DNA from: Gammaproteobacteria bacterium
GTDB lineage: Bacteria > Pseudomonadota > Gammaproteobacteria > Pseudomonadales > Azotimanducaceae
Reading direction: 5' to 3'
NCBI GenBank assembly: GCA_026708185.1
Contig: JAPOVK010000039.1
Span: forward strand, 1-37,370
Length of the DNA stretch: 37,370 nucleotides
The position numbers and the translations under genes were made by a program. The number at the start of each line of letters is the position of its first letter. Position 1 is the first letter of the stretch. Positions 15,307 to 23,759 of this stretch are shown here, piece after piece. The notes below the pieces were generated by a model, which saw only the letters and a list, made by a program, of their open reading frames with translations, was not told where the DNA came from and made no database searches.

Positions 15307-16374
15307 TTGACAGACGACTCGTCGCGCGTGGTGCCGCTCACCACGACCGTCAACCTCCAACCCGACGACCCCCGCCGATTGGCCGCGCTGTGCGGCCCGC
15401 TTGATCAGAACCTGAAGCTCCTTGAGCAACGCCTCGGGGTGCGCATCAGCTATCGCGGGCACGCCTTCCGGATCGCCGGGCCGGCCCAACGCGTGCACGC
15501 CGCGGGTGCGGTGCTGTCCCAGCTATACGTCGAGACCCGTGACCAGGAAGCCTTGGCGGTCGAGACCGTGCACTTGTTGCTGCAGGAGTCTGGCGTCATC
15601 GACCTGCTGGCCCGCGAGAGTGTCGAGGGCCAGGCTGGCAGCAACTCCGAAGACGGCCCGACCGTCGTCCGGACGCGCAAGAAGACGGTCAAGGCCCGCG
15701 GCGCCAATCAGAGGAACTACGTGGCCGCCATCCGCGGCCACGACCTCAACTTCGGTGTGGGTCCCGCCGGGACCGGCAAAACCTACCTGGCGGTCGCTTG
15801 CGCCGTGGAGGCGCTCGAGGCCAACGCGGTGAACCGCATCCTACTGGTGAGGCCGGCCGTGGAAGCGGGCGAGAAGCTCGGCTTTCTGCCTGGCGACCTC
15901 GCCCAGAAGATCGACCCGTACCTGCGCCCGTTGTACGACGCCCTCTACGAGATGCTGGGCACGGATCGGGTCGGCAAGTACATCGAGCGCAACGTCATCG
16001 AGGTCGCGCCTTTGGCGTTCATGCGCGGACGTACGCTCAATGGGTCGTTCATCATCTTGGACGAGAGCCAGAACACGACTGTCGAGCAGATGAAGATGTT
16101 CCTGACGCGCATAGGGTTCGGTTCCACGGCCGTCGTCACCGGGGACATCACGCAGATCGACCTGCCCGGCGGTCAGCGCTCGGGCCTCATCCATGTGCTT
16201 CGCGTCCTCGAGGGCGTCGAAGGCATCTCCTTCACCCACTTCAACAGCAAGGACGTCGTGCGTCATCCGCTGGTGCAGCGGATCGTGGACGCATACGCCC
16301 GGGTGGAGCAGAACACGGAGACCGTCGCCGCGCCGGCGGCGCTGCGCGGCGTGGGGAACGAACCGCCCTCTTAA
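15307..16374 (+). CDS. ybeZ: PhoH-like ATPase YbeZ
   Basis: A 355-residue cytosolic P-loop ATPase of the PhoH family, associated with YbeY in RNA and ribosome metabolism. The Walker A motif GPAGTGKT is at 152-159 and Walker B is FIILDESQNTT about 100 residues later. The family signatures EKLGFLPGDL and KIDPYLRPLYDAL lie between, and TGDITQIDLP follows. The N-terminal KH-like region (residues 15-110) is typical. The start is uncertain: TTG at 15307 or GTG at 15328; neither has a good Shine-Dalgarno. The stop is immediately followed by the ybeY GTG, so the two are coupled. Confidence 0.94.
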   Translation: MTDDSSRVVPLTTTVNLQPDDPRRLAALCGPLDQNLKLLEQRLGVRISYRGHAFRIAGPAQRVHAAGAVLSQLYVETRDQEALAVETVHLLLQESGVIDLLARESVEGQAGSNSEDGPTVVRTRKKTVKARGANQRNYVAAIRGHDLNFGVGPAGTGKTYLAVACAVEALEANAVNRILLVRPAVEAGEKLGFLPGDLAQKIDPYLRPLYDALYEMLGTDRVGKYIERNVIEVAPLAFMRGRTLNGSFIILDESQNTTVEQMKMFLTRIGFGSTAVVTGDITQIDLPGGQRSGLIHVLRVLEGVEGISFTHFNSKDVVRHPLVQRIVDAYARVEQNTETVAAPAALRGVGNEPPS

Positions 16375-16833
16375 GTGAACGTCGTTGTACAGATCGCCTG
16401 CACGGGCGACTCCCCGTCCGTGGCGGACGTCGCGGCTTGGGCGGAATCCGCGCTCGCCGGTGATTACCGCGCGTTGTGCATCCGCATCGTCGACGTCGCG
16501 GAGGGCGCGGAACTCAACGGTCGCTTCCGCGGCCGAAACGAACCGACCAACGTGCTTGCCTTTCCCGCTGGCGAGTCGAACCTACTCGGCGACATCGCCA
16601 TTTGCGCCCCTGTTGCGTCACAGGAAGCGCGCGAGCAGGGCAAGCGCCTGGCTGACCACTTTGCCCACTTGGTCATCCACGGCGTGCTGCATCTCAAGGG
16701 ACTGGACCACCAGACGGAAGCAGAGGCGGTGGCCATGGAGGCGCAAGAGGTCAGGCTCCTTCAGAGCCTGGGGATTGCCGATCCCTACCTGGAGCAACCG
16801 CCGCTCCTGCACGTCACGCATCCGGCGCCATAA
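16375..16833 (+). CDS. ybeY: Endoribonuclease / rRNA maturation factor YbeY
   Basis: A 152-residue zinc-dependent RNase involved in 16S rRNA 3'-end maturation and ribosome quality control. The zinc motif HGVLHLKGLDH gives His102, His106 and His112. NEPTNVLAFP (55-64) and LLGDIAIC (70-77) are conserved blocks of the family. The start is GTG, directly abutting the ybeZ stop with no gap. The chain ends about 30 residues beyond the active site, as usual. Confidence 0.95.
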   Translation: MNVVVQIACTGDSPSVADVAAWAESALAGDYRALCIRIVDVAEGAELNGRFRGRNEPTNVLAFPAGESNLLGDIAICAPVASQEAREQGKRLADHFAHLVIHGVLHLKGLDHQTEAEAVAMEAQEVRLLQSLGIADPYLEQPPLLHVTHPAP

Positions 16834-16865
16834 CGGTCACGACGACACGAGCCGGCCGAGACGCG

Positions 16866-18371
16866 GTGTCTGCAATCCTGCGGACCTTGACGGTGCTCGG
16901 TGCCGGTGCAGTACTGCCGTTGGCGCTGGCGCCGTTCGGCATCGTCCCCTTCATGCTGGTGTCGGCCGGGGCTTTGTTCTGGATCCTGCGCCGCACCGCG
17001 ACTCCGGTTGGGGCGTTCTGGGGCGGGTGGTGGTTTGGCGTCGGCAAGTACGGCGTTGGCGCGTCGTGGATCTACGTCAGCATCCACGTCTTCGGCGCCG
17101 CACCGCCCCCCTTGGCCGTGGCTCTCGTGGCGCTGTTCGTTGCGGGGATGGCGCTGTTCACCGGTGTCCTCGGACTGGTCTACCACCGCGTGGCTGCAAG
17201 CGGCCGACGAGGCGGCGGCATCGTGGAAGCGCTGGCGTTCGCGACGCTTTGGACGGCGCTGGAGTGGGTACTCACTTGGTTCCTCACGGGCTTCCCATGG
17301 CTGTTTGCGGGGTACGCCTTCATCGACACGCCGCTCGCCGGATTGGCCCCTGTCACGGGCGTACTGGGAATGTCCTTCGTCGCCGTGCTGACGGCCGCCT
17401 GCCTGGTCATCCTTCCCGCGCAGGACTCGACGCGCAGGCGCGTCCTGGTCCTGGCTGCGCCCGCAGCACTCTGGGTCGCGGCGTGGTCCCTACAGTCCGT
17501 GGCGTGGACGGAGCGCGGTGCCTCGCGCAGCGTCGCCTTGGTACAGGCCAACGTCCCGCAGGATGCCAAGTGGAACCGGGATCGCTTGCCGGAGTGGAAG
17601 GCGCGCTACGGGGAGCTGACCGCGCGCGCACGTAGCCGCGACATCGTGGTCTGGCCCGAGGCCGCGATTCCGGACTACTACCATCTCGCCAAGGTGTTCA
17701 TCGACGACACCGTGCAGACCTTGAGCGGCGACCTCGTGCAGGGCACTGTGCTGGCCGAGGTGGACGAAGGCGGAACGCTCACGGTCTACAACGCCGCGGT
17801 GTCGAGCGCGGGCGGGATCTACAGGAAGCGCAGACTCGTCCCGTTCGGCGACTACGTGCCCTTCGAGTCAGCCCTGCGCGGGCTGATCGCCTTCTTCGAT
17901 CTGCCGATGTCGCGTGGCACGCCGGGGGCGGAACCGCAACCGCACCTCAAGGCGGCCGGCTGGAATCTTGCCATGGCGATCTGCTACGAGATTGCCTACC
18001 CGAAGGCCGTTGCCGAGCATGGCCGGGACGCCGACGTGCTGGTGACGGTGAGCAACGACACCTGGTTCGGCTCGTCCATCGGGCCGCTGCAGCATGCCCA
18101 GATGGCCCGCATGCGTGCGATCGAGAACGGCAAATACCTGCTGCGCGCGACGAACAACGGCGTCACGGCTCTCATCGACGACCGGGGCGCCGTCGTCGCC
18201 GAACTGCCGCAGTTCGAGCAGGGTGTACTCACCGGCACCGTCCAGGCTACATCGGGTTCCACGCCGTTCGCGCGGTTCCTGAACGCGCCGTTGCTGGGTG
18301 TGCTTGCGATCGTCGCGGTCGGCTTGGTCACCGTCTCGGTGCGTCGAGGGCGGGGGGCGATCCACGGATGA
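16866..18371 (+). CDS. lnt: Apolipoprotein N-acyltransferase Lnt
   Basis: A 501-residue inner-membrane enzyme that adds the third acyl chain to lipoproteins, completing their maturation. Several hydrophobic helices occupy residues 1-210, followed by the periplasmic nitrilase-type domain, and a last helix at the C terminus. The catalytic triad is visible: Glu265 (VWPEAAIPD), Lys321 (YRKRRLVPFGDYVPFE) and Cys373 (AICYEIAYP). The GTG start lies 32 bp after ybeY. In E. coli ybeX (corC) lies between ybeY and lnt; it is missing here. The last 44 bp overlap the end of the convergent dioxygenase gene. Confidence 0.95.
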   Translation: MSAILRTLTVLGAGAVLPLALAPFGIVPFMLVSAGALFWILRRTATPVGAFWGGWWFGVGKYGVGASWIYVSIHVFGAAPPPLAVALVALFVAGMALFTGVLGLVYHRVAASGRRGGGIVEALAFATLWTALEWVLTWFLTGFPWLFAGYAFIDTPLAGLAPVTGVLGMSFVAVLTAACLVILPAQDSTRRRVLVLAAPAALWVAAWSLQSVAWTERGASRSVALVQANVPQDAKWNRDRLPEWKARYGELTARARSRDIVVWPEAAIPDYYHLAKVFIDDTVQTLSGDLVQGTVLAEVDEGGTLTVYNAAVSSAGGIYRKRRLVPFGDYVPFESALRGLIAFFDLPMSRGTPGAEPQPHLKAAGWNLAMAICYEIAYPKAVAEHGRDADVLVTVSNDTWFGSSIGPLQHAQMARMRAIENGKYLLRATNNGVTALIDDRGAVVAELPQFEQGVLTGTVQATSGSTPFARFLNAPLLGVLAIVAVGLVTVSVRRGRGAIHG

Positions 18372-19545
18372 TCGGCGCTGGGGTCCGGTAACTTCCCGGC
18401 ACGTGCGCCGCCAGCCACTCAGCGGGGTCGGTGCGCGGCAAAGTCAAAGCGGGCTCGCCCTTGCAGCTTAGGCGGTACAGCAGACGCGCGTCCTCGACAT
18501 CGTTGACGTTGACCTTCATCGGCGGCGAATTGTGCAGGGTCATGGTGTTGTCCCAGATCGTCACGTCGCCCGGCTCGTGGACATGGTCGTAACGGAACCG
18601 GGCGTCGAGGACGTGGGCTTCCAGCGCATCGAGGAACCGCCGCGAGTCGGCCTCGGATAGGCCGTCGACCGTGATCGGCGGCCGCACGCGCGGACGCGAT
18701 GCCCACACGGGGCTGTGCAGCGACTCGATGCCCGAGCGCGGGTTGGTGCGGACCAGGGGCGCAAGCCAGCCAGGGTCGCCGGCATTCAGCCGCCGACGCA
18801 CCCGGACCCTGCGCAACCGGTCCTGCTCCGCTGCGGGCAATGCGGCGAACGCGGCCGCGGTGTCGGCATAGGCCGTCTCGCCGTTGCGCGGCAGTCGCAG
18901 GCGGCGGCGCATGAGCTTAGGGTCGGCGCCGTCGAAATACGGATGCTTCCCGTTCCCGGTGACCCAGGTGCGACCGGGTGCGTTCCGGCGCGTCGGCACG
19001 GCGTGGACGAGGAACATGGACACGTAGATCGGCAACGGTTCGTATTCGATGTCCGTGTGCCAGGAACCGCCGCCGCCAACGCGTGGCTCGCCTTGGCCGG
19101 CGCGGAAGTTGGCGACCACGAGCACCGCCGGCGAGTCGTGCGCTAGGCACTGCAAGCGCCCTGGAAACGCGCCGTTCACGGCCGCCGCGGCGCGTTTGGC
19201 GGGCGGGACCATGGCGATCGAGCCGTCGCTCGGGCCGTCCGACTGCGCGGGTTTGCCACCCCGGGTGAAGTTGCTCGGGTGCGGAACGGGTGCGCCCCAG
19301 TGGTTGGCGAACCGTTCGAAGTCGGCGAGCGTGAACGTCGCGAGATCCTGGCCCGGGATGGTGACGATCCGGTAAAGGCTGAGTGCGTCGAGAAGGACTG
19401 AGACCTGGTCCGGATTGAGCTGGCTGCCCAAGTCGACCCCGTTCACCCGGATGCCGGCACCGCTGCCAGCGAGCGGACCGTTGCAATCCACGGCGCTGCC
19501 GAAGGCGCGCTGTACGCGACGGCGCAGATCGGCGAACTCAGTCAT
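18328..19545 (-). CDS. TauD/TfdA-family Fe(II)/2-oxoglutarate dioxygenase
   Basis: A 405-residue member of the TauD/TfdA family, which hydroxylates small acids using iron and 2-oxoglutarate. The iron-binding HxD is His163/Asp165 in SWHTDIEYEP and the distal histidine is His338 in WDNTMTLHNSPP. An arginine for 2-oxoglutarate is expected in the following ARLLYRLS segment. It is about 100 residues longer than TauD, the extra length lying between the HxD and distal His. ATG 19545 has GAGAAAG upstream. The C-terminal codons overlap lnt by 44 bp tail-to-tail. Substrate unknown. Confidence 0.88.
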   Translation of the reverse strand: MTEFADLRRRVQRAFGSAVDCNGPLAGSGAGIRVNGVDLGSQLNPDQVSVLLDALSLYRIVTIPGQDLATFTLADFERFANHWGAPVPHPSNFTRGGKPAQSDGPSDGSIAMVPPAKRAAAAVNGAFPGRLQCLAHDSPAVLVVANFRAGQGEPRVGGGGSWHTDIEYEPLPIYVSMFLVHAVPTRRNAPGRTWVTGNGKHPYFDGADPKLMRRRLRLPRNGETAYADTAAAFAALPAAEQDRLRRVRVRRRLNAGDPGWLAPLVRTNPRSGIESLHSPVWASRPRVRPPITVDGLSEADSRRFLDALEAHVLDARFRYDHVHEPGDVTIWDNTMTLHNSPPMKVNVNDVEDARLLYRLSCKGEPALTLPRTDPAEWLAAHVPGSYRTPAPIIRGSPPALDAPRR

Positions 19546-19665
19546 GGTCTTTCTCTCGAGCGGCCGCGCCGCTACGAACCCTAACACCCGTCGAACGCCG
19601 GGATTGCGCGCGCCGGAACGACCGTGCTAGAAACATAGCATCCTAGCTGCCCGTTGTTGGAACCC

Positions 19666-21393
19666 ATGTTACATCCGAAGTTTGGTCCACCATGGCGCAA
19701 GTTGGCGTGCCGCGTCCTCTCATGGTTGACGGCGCTGCTTGCGCTGGATGCCTACGCGAGCGAGACGCCGGTGGTCTTGCAGGCGATGCAGGCGGAGCTG
19801 GCGCGTTCGATGGAGGCGCTTGCCGGCGAGGAGCAGCCGCCGTACTTCCTGAGCTACGAGATCACGGAGCTGCGCAACGTCGGCGTTTCGGCCTCGTTCG
19901 GCGCCCTGACGAGCAGCGGCGACAATCGTAGCCGCGGGCTCGATGTCGACTTGCGCGTCGGCGGCCACAAGCTCGACAACACGCGCCAGATCAGGGGCGC
20001 GAGAAACGCTTTTCCGTCGTCCCTCTGGAGCCTCGTGGCGGCGCCGGTGGAAAATGACGTCGACGCCATACGCAGCGTGCTGTGGCGCGAGACCGATCGC
20101 CAGTACAAGCTCGCCATGGAGCAGTTCACGAACGTCGTGACCAACGTGCAGGTCAAGGTGGAGGCCGAGGACCAGGCCGGGGACTTCAGCCGCGAGCCGG
20201 GACACCGGGCGATCGAGGAGGCGGCACCGATCGATGTCGATCGCGCGGACTGGGAAGCCAAGGTCGCACGCTACTCGGCGCCGTTCTCGGCCTACGGCGA
20301 GATTCTCGACGCGTCGGCACGGCTGAGCGCTTTCACGGAAACGCGTTGGTTCGTCAACAGCGATGGTGCCGCGATCCAGACGGCCGAGACGATCTACCGG
20401 TTGTTCATCTCCGCGAGCACCAAGGCCGAGGACGGCATGGAGTTGCCGCTGTATCGAGACTACGGATCGTTCACCCTCGACGGCTTGCCGGACGACGAAA
20501 CGGTGGCCGGCGATGTCAGGACGATGATCGACACGTTGCTCGCGCTGCGTGAAGCGCCCGTGGTGGAGCCGTACACCGGGCCGGCCATCCTCTCCGGCAC
20601 CGCGAGCGGCGTGTTCTTCCACGAGATCCTCGGCCATCGCGTCGAAGGGCATCGGCAGAAGCTGGAAGACGAGGGACAGACCTTCAAGAAGATGCGTAAC
20701 GAACGCGTGCTTCCGGAGAACTTCTCGGTGTTCTTCGACCCGACCCAGAAGCGCCTCGCGTCGTTCGACCTCGTCGGCAGCTACCGCTACGACAACCAAG
20801 GCGTGGCCGGACGGCGCGTTGCGGTGATCGACAAGGGGGTGCTCAAGAACTTCCTCATGTCGCGCATGCCGATCGACGGCTTCCCGAACTCCAACGGCCA
20901 CGGTCGCAAGCAGATGGGCTACAAGCCGGTGGCACGGCAATCGAACCTGATCGTGCACGTCGAGAATCCGCTCACGAGCGAGGCGCTCAAGGCGCGGCTG
21001 ATCAGCGCGATCCAAGCTGAGGGCAAGCCGTTCGGGCTGCGCTTCGTCGAGATCCAGGGCGGGTTCACCATCACGGGCCGGACGATTCCCAACTCCTTCA
21101 ACGTGACACCGCTGTTGGTCTACCGGGTCTATCCCGACGGTCGCGAAGAACTGGTGCGGGGGGTGGATCTCATCGGCACGCCGCTGACGACATTCAGCAG
21201 AATCGTCGCCGGCGACGACCAGATCGCCGTTTTCAACGGCACCTGCGGTGCCGAGTCGGGCGGTGTACCGGTCGCCGCGGCCTCGCCGGCAATCCTCGTC
21301 TCCCAGATCGAGGTGCAGAAGAAGTCGAAATCGCAGGAGCGACCGCCGCTGCTGCCTGCGCCCATCGGAGGGCAGACCCATGACCGAATCTGA
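19666..21393 (+). CDS. Exported TldD-like metalloprotease
   Basis: A 575-residue TldD/PmbA-family protein. Residues 1-31 form a signal peptide (basic start, hydrophobic 15-28, AYA-S cleavage), which is unusual because E. coli TldD is cytosolic. The zinc site is complete: HEILGH gives His319, Glu320 and His324, and Cys527 in NGTCGAESGG corresponds to the third ligand Cys454 of E. coli TldD. The family heterodimerises and hydrolyses unfolded peptides through a narrow groove. ATG 19666 is chosen over an upstream TTG because it opens the signal peptide. It overlaps the next gene, its likely partner, by 14 bp. Confidence 0.9.
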   Translation: MLHPKFGPPWRKLACRVLSWLTALLALDAYASETPVVLQAMQAELARSMEALAGEEQPPYFLSYEITELRNVGVSASFGALTSSGDNRSRGLDVDLRVGGHKLDNTRQIRGARNAFPSSLWSLVAAPVENDVDAIRSVLWRETDRQYKLAMEQFTNVVTNVQVKVEAEDQAGDFSREPGHRAIEEAAPIDVDRADWEAKVARYSAPFSAYGEILDASARLSAFTETRWFVNSDGAAIQTAETIYRLFISASTKAEDGMELPLYRDYGSFTLDGLPDDETVAGDVRTMIDTLLALREAPVVEPYTGPAILSGTASGVFFHEILGHRVEGHRQKLEDEGQTFKKMRNERVLPENFSVFFDPTQKRLASFDLVGSYRYDNQGVAGRRVAVIDKGVLKNFLMSRMPIDGFPNSNGHGRKQMGYKPVARQSNLIVHVENPLTSEALKARLISAIQAEGKPFGLRFVEIQGGFTITGRTIPNSFNVTPLLVYRVYPDGREELVRGVDLIGTPLTTFSRIVAGDDQIAVFNGTCGAESGGVPVAAASPAILVSQIEVQKKSKSQERPPLLPAPIGGQTHDRI

Positions 21394-23149
21394 AGCGCAC
21401 CGCAAAGGGCTCTTCGCGGCCACGTTGGGCGCCCTTGTTGGCGTGATCCCGCCGTTCGGCGCGGAACCCGAAGGCGCGACCATGCACGCGCTGCGCGACG
21501 AATTGGCGCGCTCGATGGCGGAACTGCGCATGGACGGCATGCCCGCCCCCTACTTCATCGCCTACACGGTCGTGGACGCCGACACCATCGAGACGGGCGC
21601 GAGTTTCGGTGCTTTGTTGCCGACCACAGAGTCGCGTTCGCGGCGCCTTCAGGTGGAACTGCGCGTTGGCGAACCGGCGTTCGACAACACCAACTACCGC
21701 GATCGCTCGTTCCTGCCGACGCGCGCGCAGACCCGGACGCTTCCTCTCGCCGACGACTACCAGGAGATCCGGCGGCAGACCTGGCTCGCCACGGACGCCG
21801 CGTACAAGCAAGCGCTGGAGATGCTTGCGAAGAAGCGAGCCGTTCTTCAAAACGAAACCCGCAGCGAGGACGTGGCTGACTTCCACGCCCAGGAGCCGTC
21901 GAGCCACTTCGAGGAGCCCGACACCTCCGCACTCCCGGTTGCCGAAGTGCGCGACCTTGTGCGCCAGGCGTCCTCGGTCTTCGTGGACATGCCTCTCGTG
22001 TACAACTCGACCGTCAACGCGACGCTCAGCAACCGGCACATCACCTACGTCAACAGCGAGGGGACGGCGTTCACCCGGTCCGACCCTCACGCGGCGGTCT
22101 GGGTGCGGGCGCGGACGCAAGCCGAAGACGGTGCGGTCGTGGACGACTTCGCTGCCGTGCACGGCCGGCACTGGGACGAAGTCGACCGGGACGGCCTGCT
22201 GGCGTCAGCGCGCGAGGTGGGAGAGAACGTTGCGGCGCGTCGGGCAGCCCCAGACCTCACGCGCTACACGGGCCCAGTGCTGGTCACCGGGCAGGCCGCT
22301 GCCGAACTCTTCGCGCAGGCGGTCATGCCGCGCCTGCTCGGCAAACGCGCTCCGGACATGACGCCGCAGTTCCGCCGGTTCGGCGCGTCCAGGAATCCGT
22401 TTCTCGACAAGCTTGGCGGCCGCGTGCTGCCGCGGTTGCTCACCGTCGTTGACGACCCGACGATCGCCGCCGCGGATGGCTTTCTCGGCGGCTTCCCGGT
22501 GGACGACGACGGCGTACCGGCCGCCCCAACGACGCTGGTCGAGCGGGGCATCCTCAGGACGCTGCTGAGCACGCGCAACCCCGTTCCGGGCGTGGACGCG
22601 AGCACGGGCAACCGGCGAGGCGCCGGTCCGCTACCGAGCAATCTTCTCGTCACCACGGCGCGCGGTTTGGCGCCCGCCGACCTCAACGAGGAGTTCGCGC
22701 AACTGGTGGCTGAGTGGGGAACCGAGTACGGCGTCGTGGTTCACCGCTTGGGCAACCCCTCGGTCAGCCAGGACGGCGCATCCACCGCGCGGATGATCGT
22801 CTTGGGCGCATCGCAGGAGACATCGGTGGAGGGCGTGACCCTGGCCTACAAGGTGTTCGCGGACGGTCGTCGCGAACTGATCCGCAACGCGGAGTTCACG
22901 GCGTTGAGCGAGGCGGCGTTCAAGGACATCGTGGCGGTTTCCGAGGCGCCGAACGTGTACACGATGAGCTACGACGCATCCGACTTCCCCTCGTTCTCCT
23001 TCTCAGGCGTGCCGGCTCCCGGGACGCCTCGCATCACGATCTCCATCCCCGATCTCCTGTTCGAGGAGCTGACCCTGCGCAAGCCGTCGGAGAATATCCC
23101 GCGCCCGCCGGTCGCCGGCCACCCCTACTTCGACGACGAGCGCGGCTGA
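21380..23149 (+). CDS. Exported PmbA/TldE-like partner of the metalloprotease
   Basis: A 589-residue homologue of the preceding gene: both share the pattern LRDELARSMAEL...PYFIAYTV...GASFGAL near the N terminus and the VYKVxxDGRxELxR-type strand near the end. The HExxxH zinc motif is absent; the corresponding region reads ELFAQAVMPRLLGK. This matches the division of labour in TldD/TldE (PmbA), where only one subunit carries zinc. The first 27 residues include a hydrophobic stretch (LFAATLGALVGVIPPFG) that looks like a signal peptide, so the pair is probably periplasmic. The start overlaps the upstream gene by 14 bp. Confidence 0.87.
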   Translation: MTESEAHRKGLFAATLGALVGVIPPFGAEPEGATMHALRDELARSMAELRMDGMPAPYFIAYTVVDADTIETGASFGALLPTTESRSRRLQVELRVGEPAFDNTNYRDRSFLPTRAQTRTLPLADDYQEIRRQTWLATDAAYKQALEMLAKKRAVLQNETRSEDVADFHAQEPSSHFEEPDTSALPVAEVRDLVRQASSVFVDMPLVYNSTVNATLSNRHITYVNSEGTAFTRSDPHAAVWVRARTQAEDGAVVDDFAAVHGRHWDEVDRDGLLASAREVGENVAARRAAPDLTRYTGPVLVTGQAAAELFAQAVMPRLLGKRAPDMTPQFRRFGASRNPFLDKLGGRVLPRLLTVVDDPTIAAADGFLGGFPVDDDGVPAAPTTLVERGILRTLLSTRNPVPGVDASTGNRRGAGPLPSNLLVTTARGLAPADLNEEFAQLVAEWGTEYGVVVHRLGNPSVSQDGASTARMIVLGASQETSVEGVTLAYKVFADGRRELIRNAEFTALSEAAFKDIVAVSEAPNVYTMSYDASDFPSFSFSGVPAPGTPRITISIPDLLFEELTLRKPSENIPRPPVAGHPYFDDERG

Positions 23150-23154
23150 GTGCC

Positions 23155-23619
23155 GTGCCGCATTGCGATCCAGGTGGCCAGGCTTGGATTGATCGAGACG
23201 CCTTCGCCGCCCTCGTCGCCACGTCCTGCGTGGCGCTGGTCGCCGTCGTACTCGCAGAGGACGCGACGACACGTTCGGTACGTGACGGCGTCTACACGGC
23301 TGCCCAGGCCGAGCGCGGCCGAGAGGTCTATGCCGCCCAGTGCGAGGCATGCCACAAGACCGACCTGCGCGGCGAGCAGATGACGCCGTCCCTGGTGGGG
23401 GTCTCGTTTGCCTTTCGGTGGAACGAGAGGACCCTCTACGACTACCTCGCCGGCATGCGCGCCACCATGCCCCAGGGTGCGCCGGGCGGCTTGAGCGACG
23501 CGGCCTACGTGGACGTGCTGGCCTACATCCTGGCCGAGAACGGGTATCCGAGTGGCGAGGTCATGCTGGTCGCTGACGCGGCTGTGCTGAAGGCGATCGG
23601 GATCGAGGCCGACTTTTAG
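23155..23619 (+). CDS. Small c-type cytochrome
   Basis: A roughly 154-residue exported or membrane-anchored monohaem cytochrome c. The haem site is CEACH (Cys63, Cys66, His67) in GREVYAAQCEACHKTD, and Met105 in RATMPQ is the likely sixth ligand. A hydrophobic segment at 18-34 serves as signal or anchor. The start is uncertain; GTG 23155, six bases after the preceding stop, gives the most natural signal sequence. Its position suggests co-transcription with the TldD/PmbA pair. It may carry electrons for a periplasmic dehydrogenase; none is encoded nearby. Confidence 0.85.
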   Translation: MPHCDPGGQAWIDRDAFAALVATSCVALVAVVLAEDATTRSVRDGVYTAAQAERGREVYAAQCEACHKTDLRGEQMTPSLVGVSFAFRWNERTLYDYLAGMRATMPQGAPGGLSDAAYVDVLAYILAENGYPSGEVMLVADAAVLKAIGIEADF

Positions 23620-23639
23620 CGCACGACTTGGTCGTGCGC
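23619..23639 (+). terminator. Perfect hairpin after the cytochrome gene
   Basis: GCGCACGAC (23619-23627) pairs with GTCGTGCGC (23631-23639) across a 3-nt loop, starting at the last base of the stop codon. There is no T-run, so it may protect the 3' end or act as a weak terminator rather than a full intrinsic one. Confidence 0.45.
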
Positions 23640-23759
23640 CATTGTCCCCAGCGCGATGCCGGGCTATCTTGGCGTGAACGGCGGGCCGTGCCGCCGATTA
23701 GGGGATTACCCATTCGTGATCGCGGCCGCCCCGGCTTACGCGGTGATGGACAGGTGCCG

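Noticed and set aside
19720-21540. 606-codon minus-strand open frame opposite the TldD-like gene
   Set aside because: High-GC shadow frame: no motif, low-complexity R/H/V-rich composition, and it lies wholly opposite a gene with clear catalytic residues.
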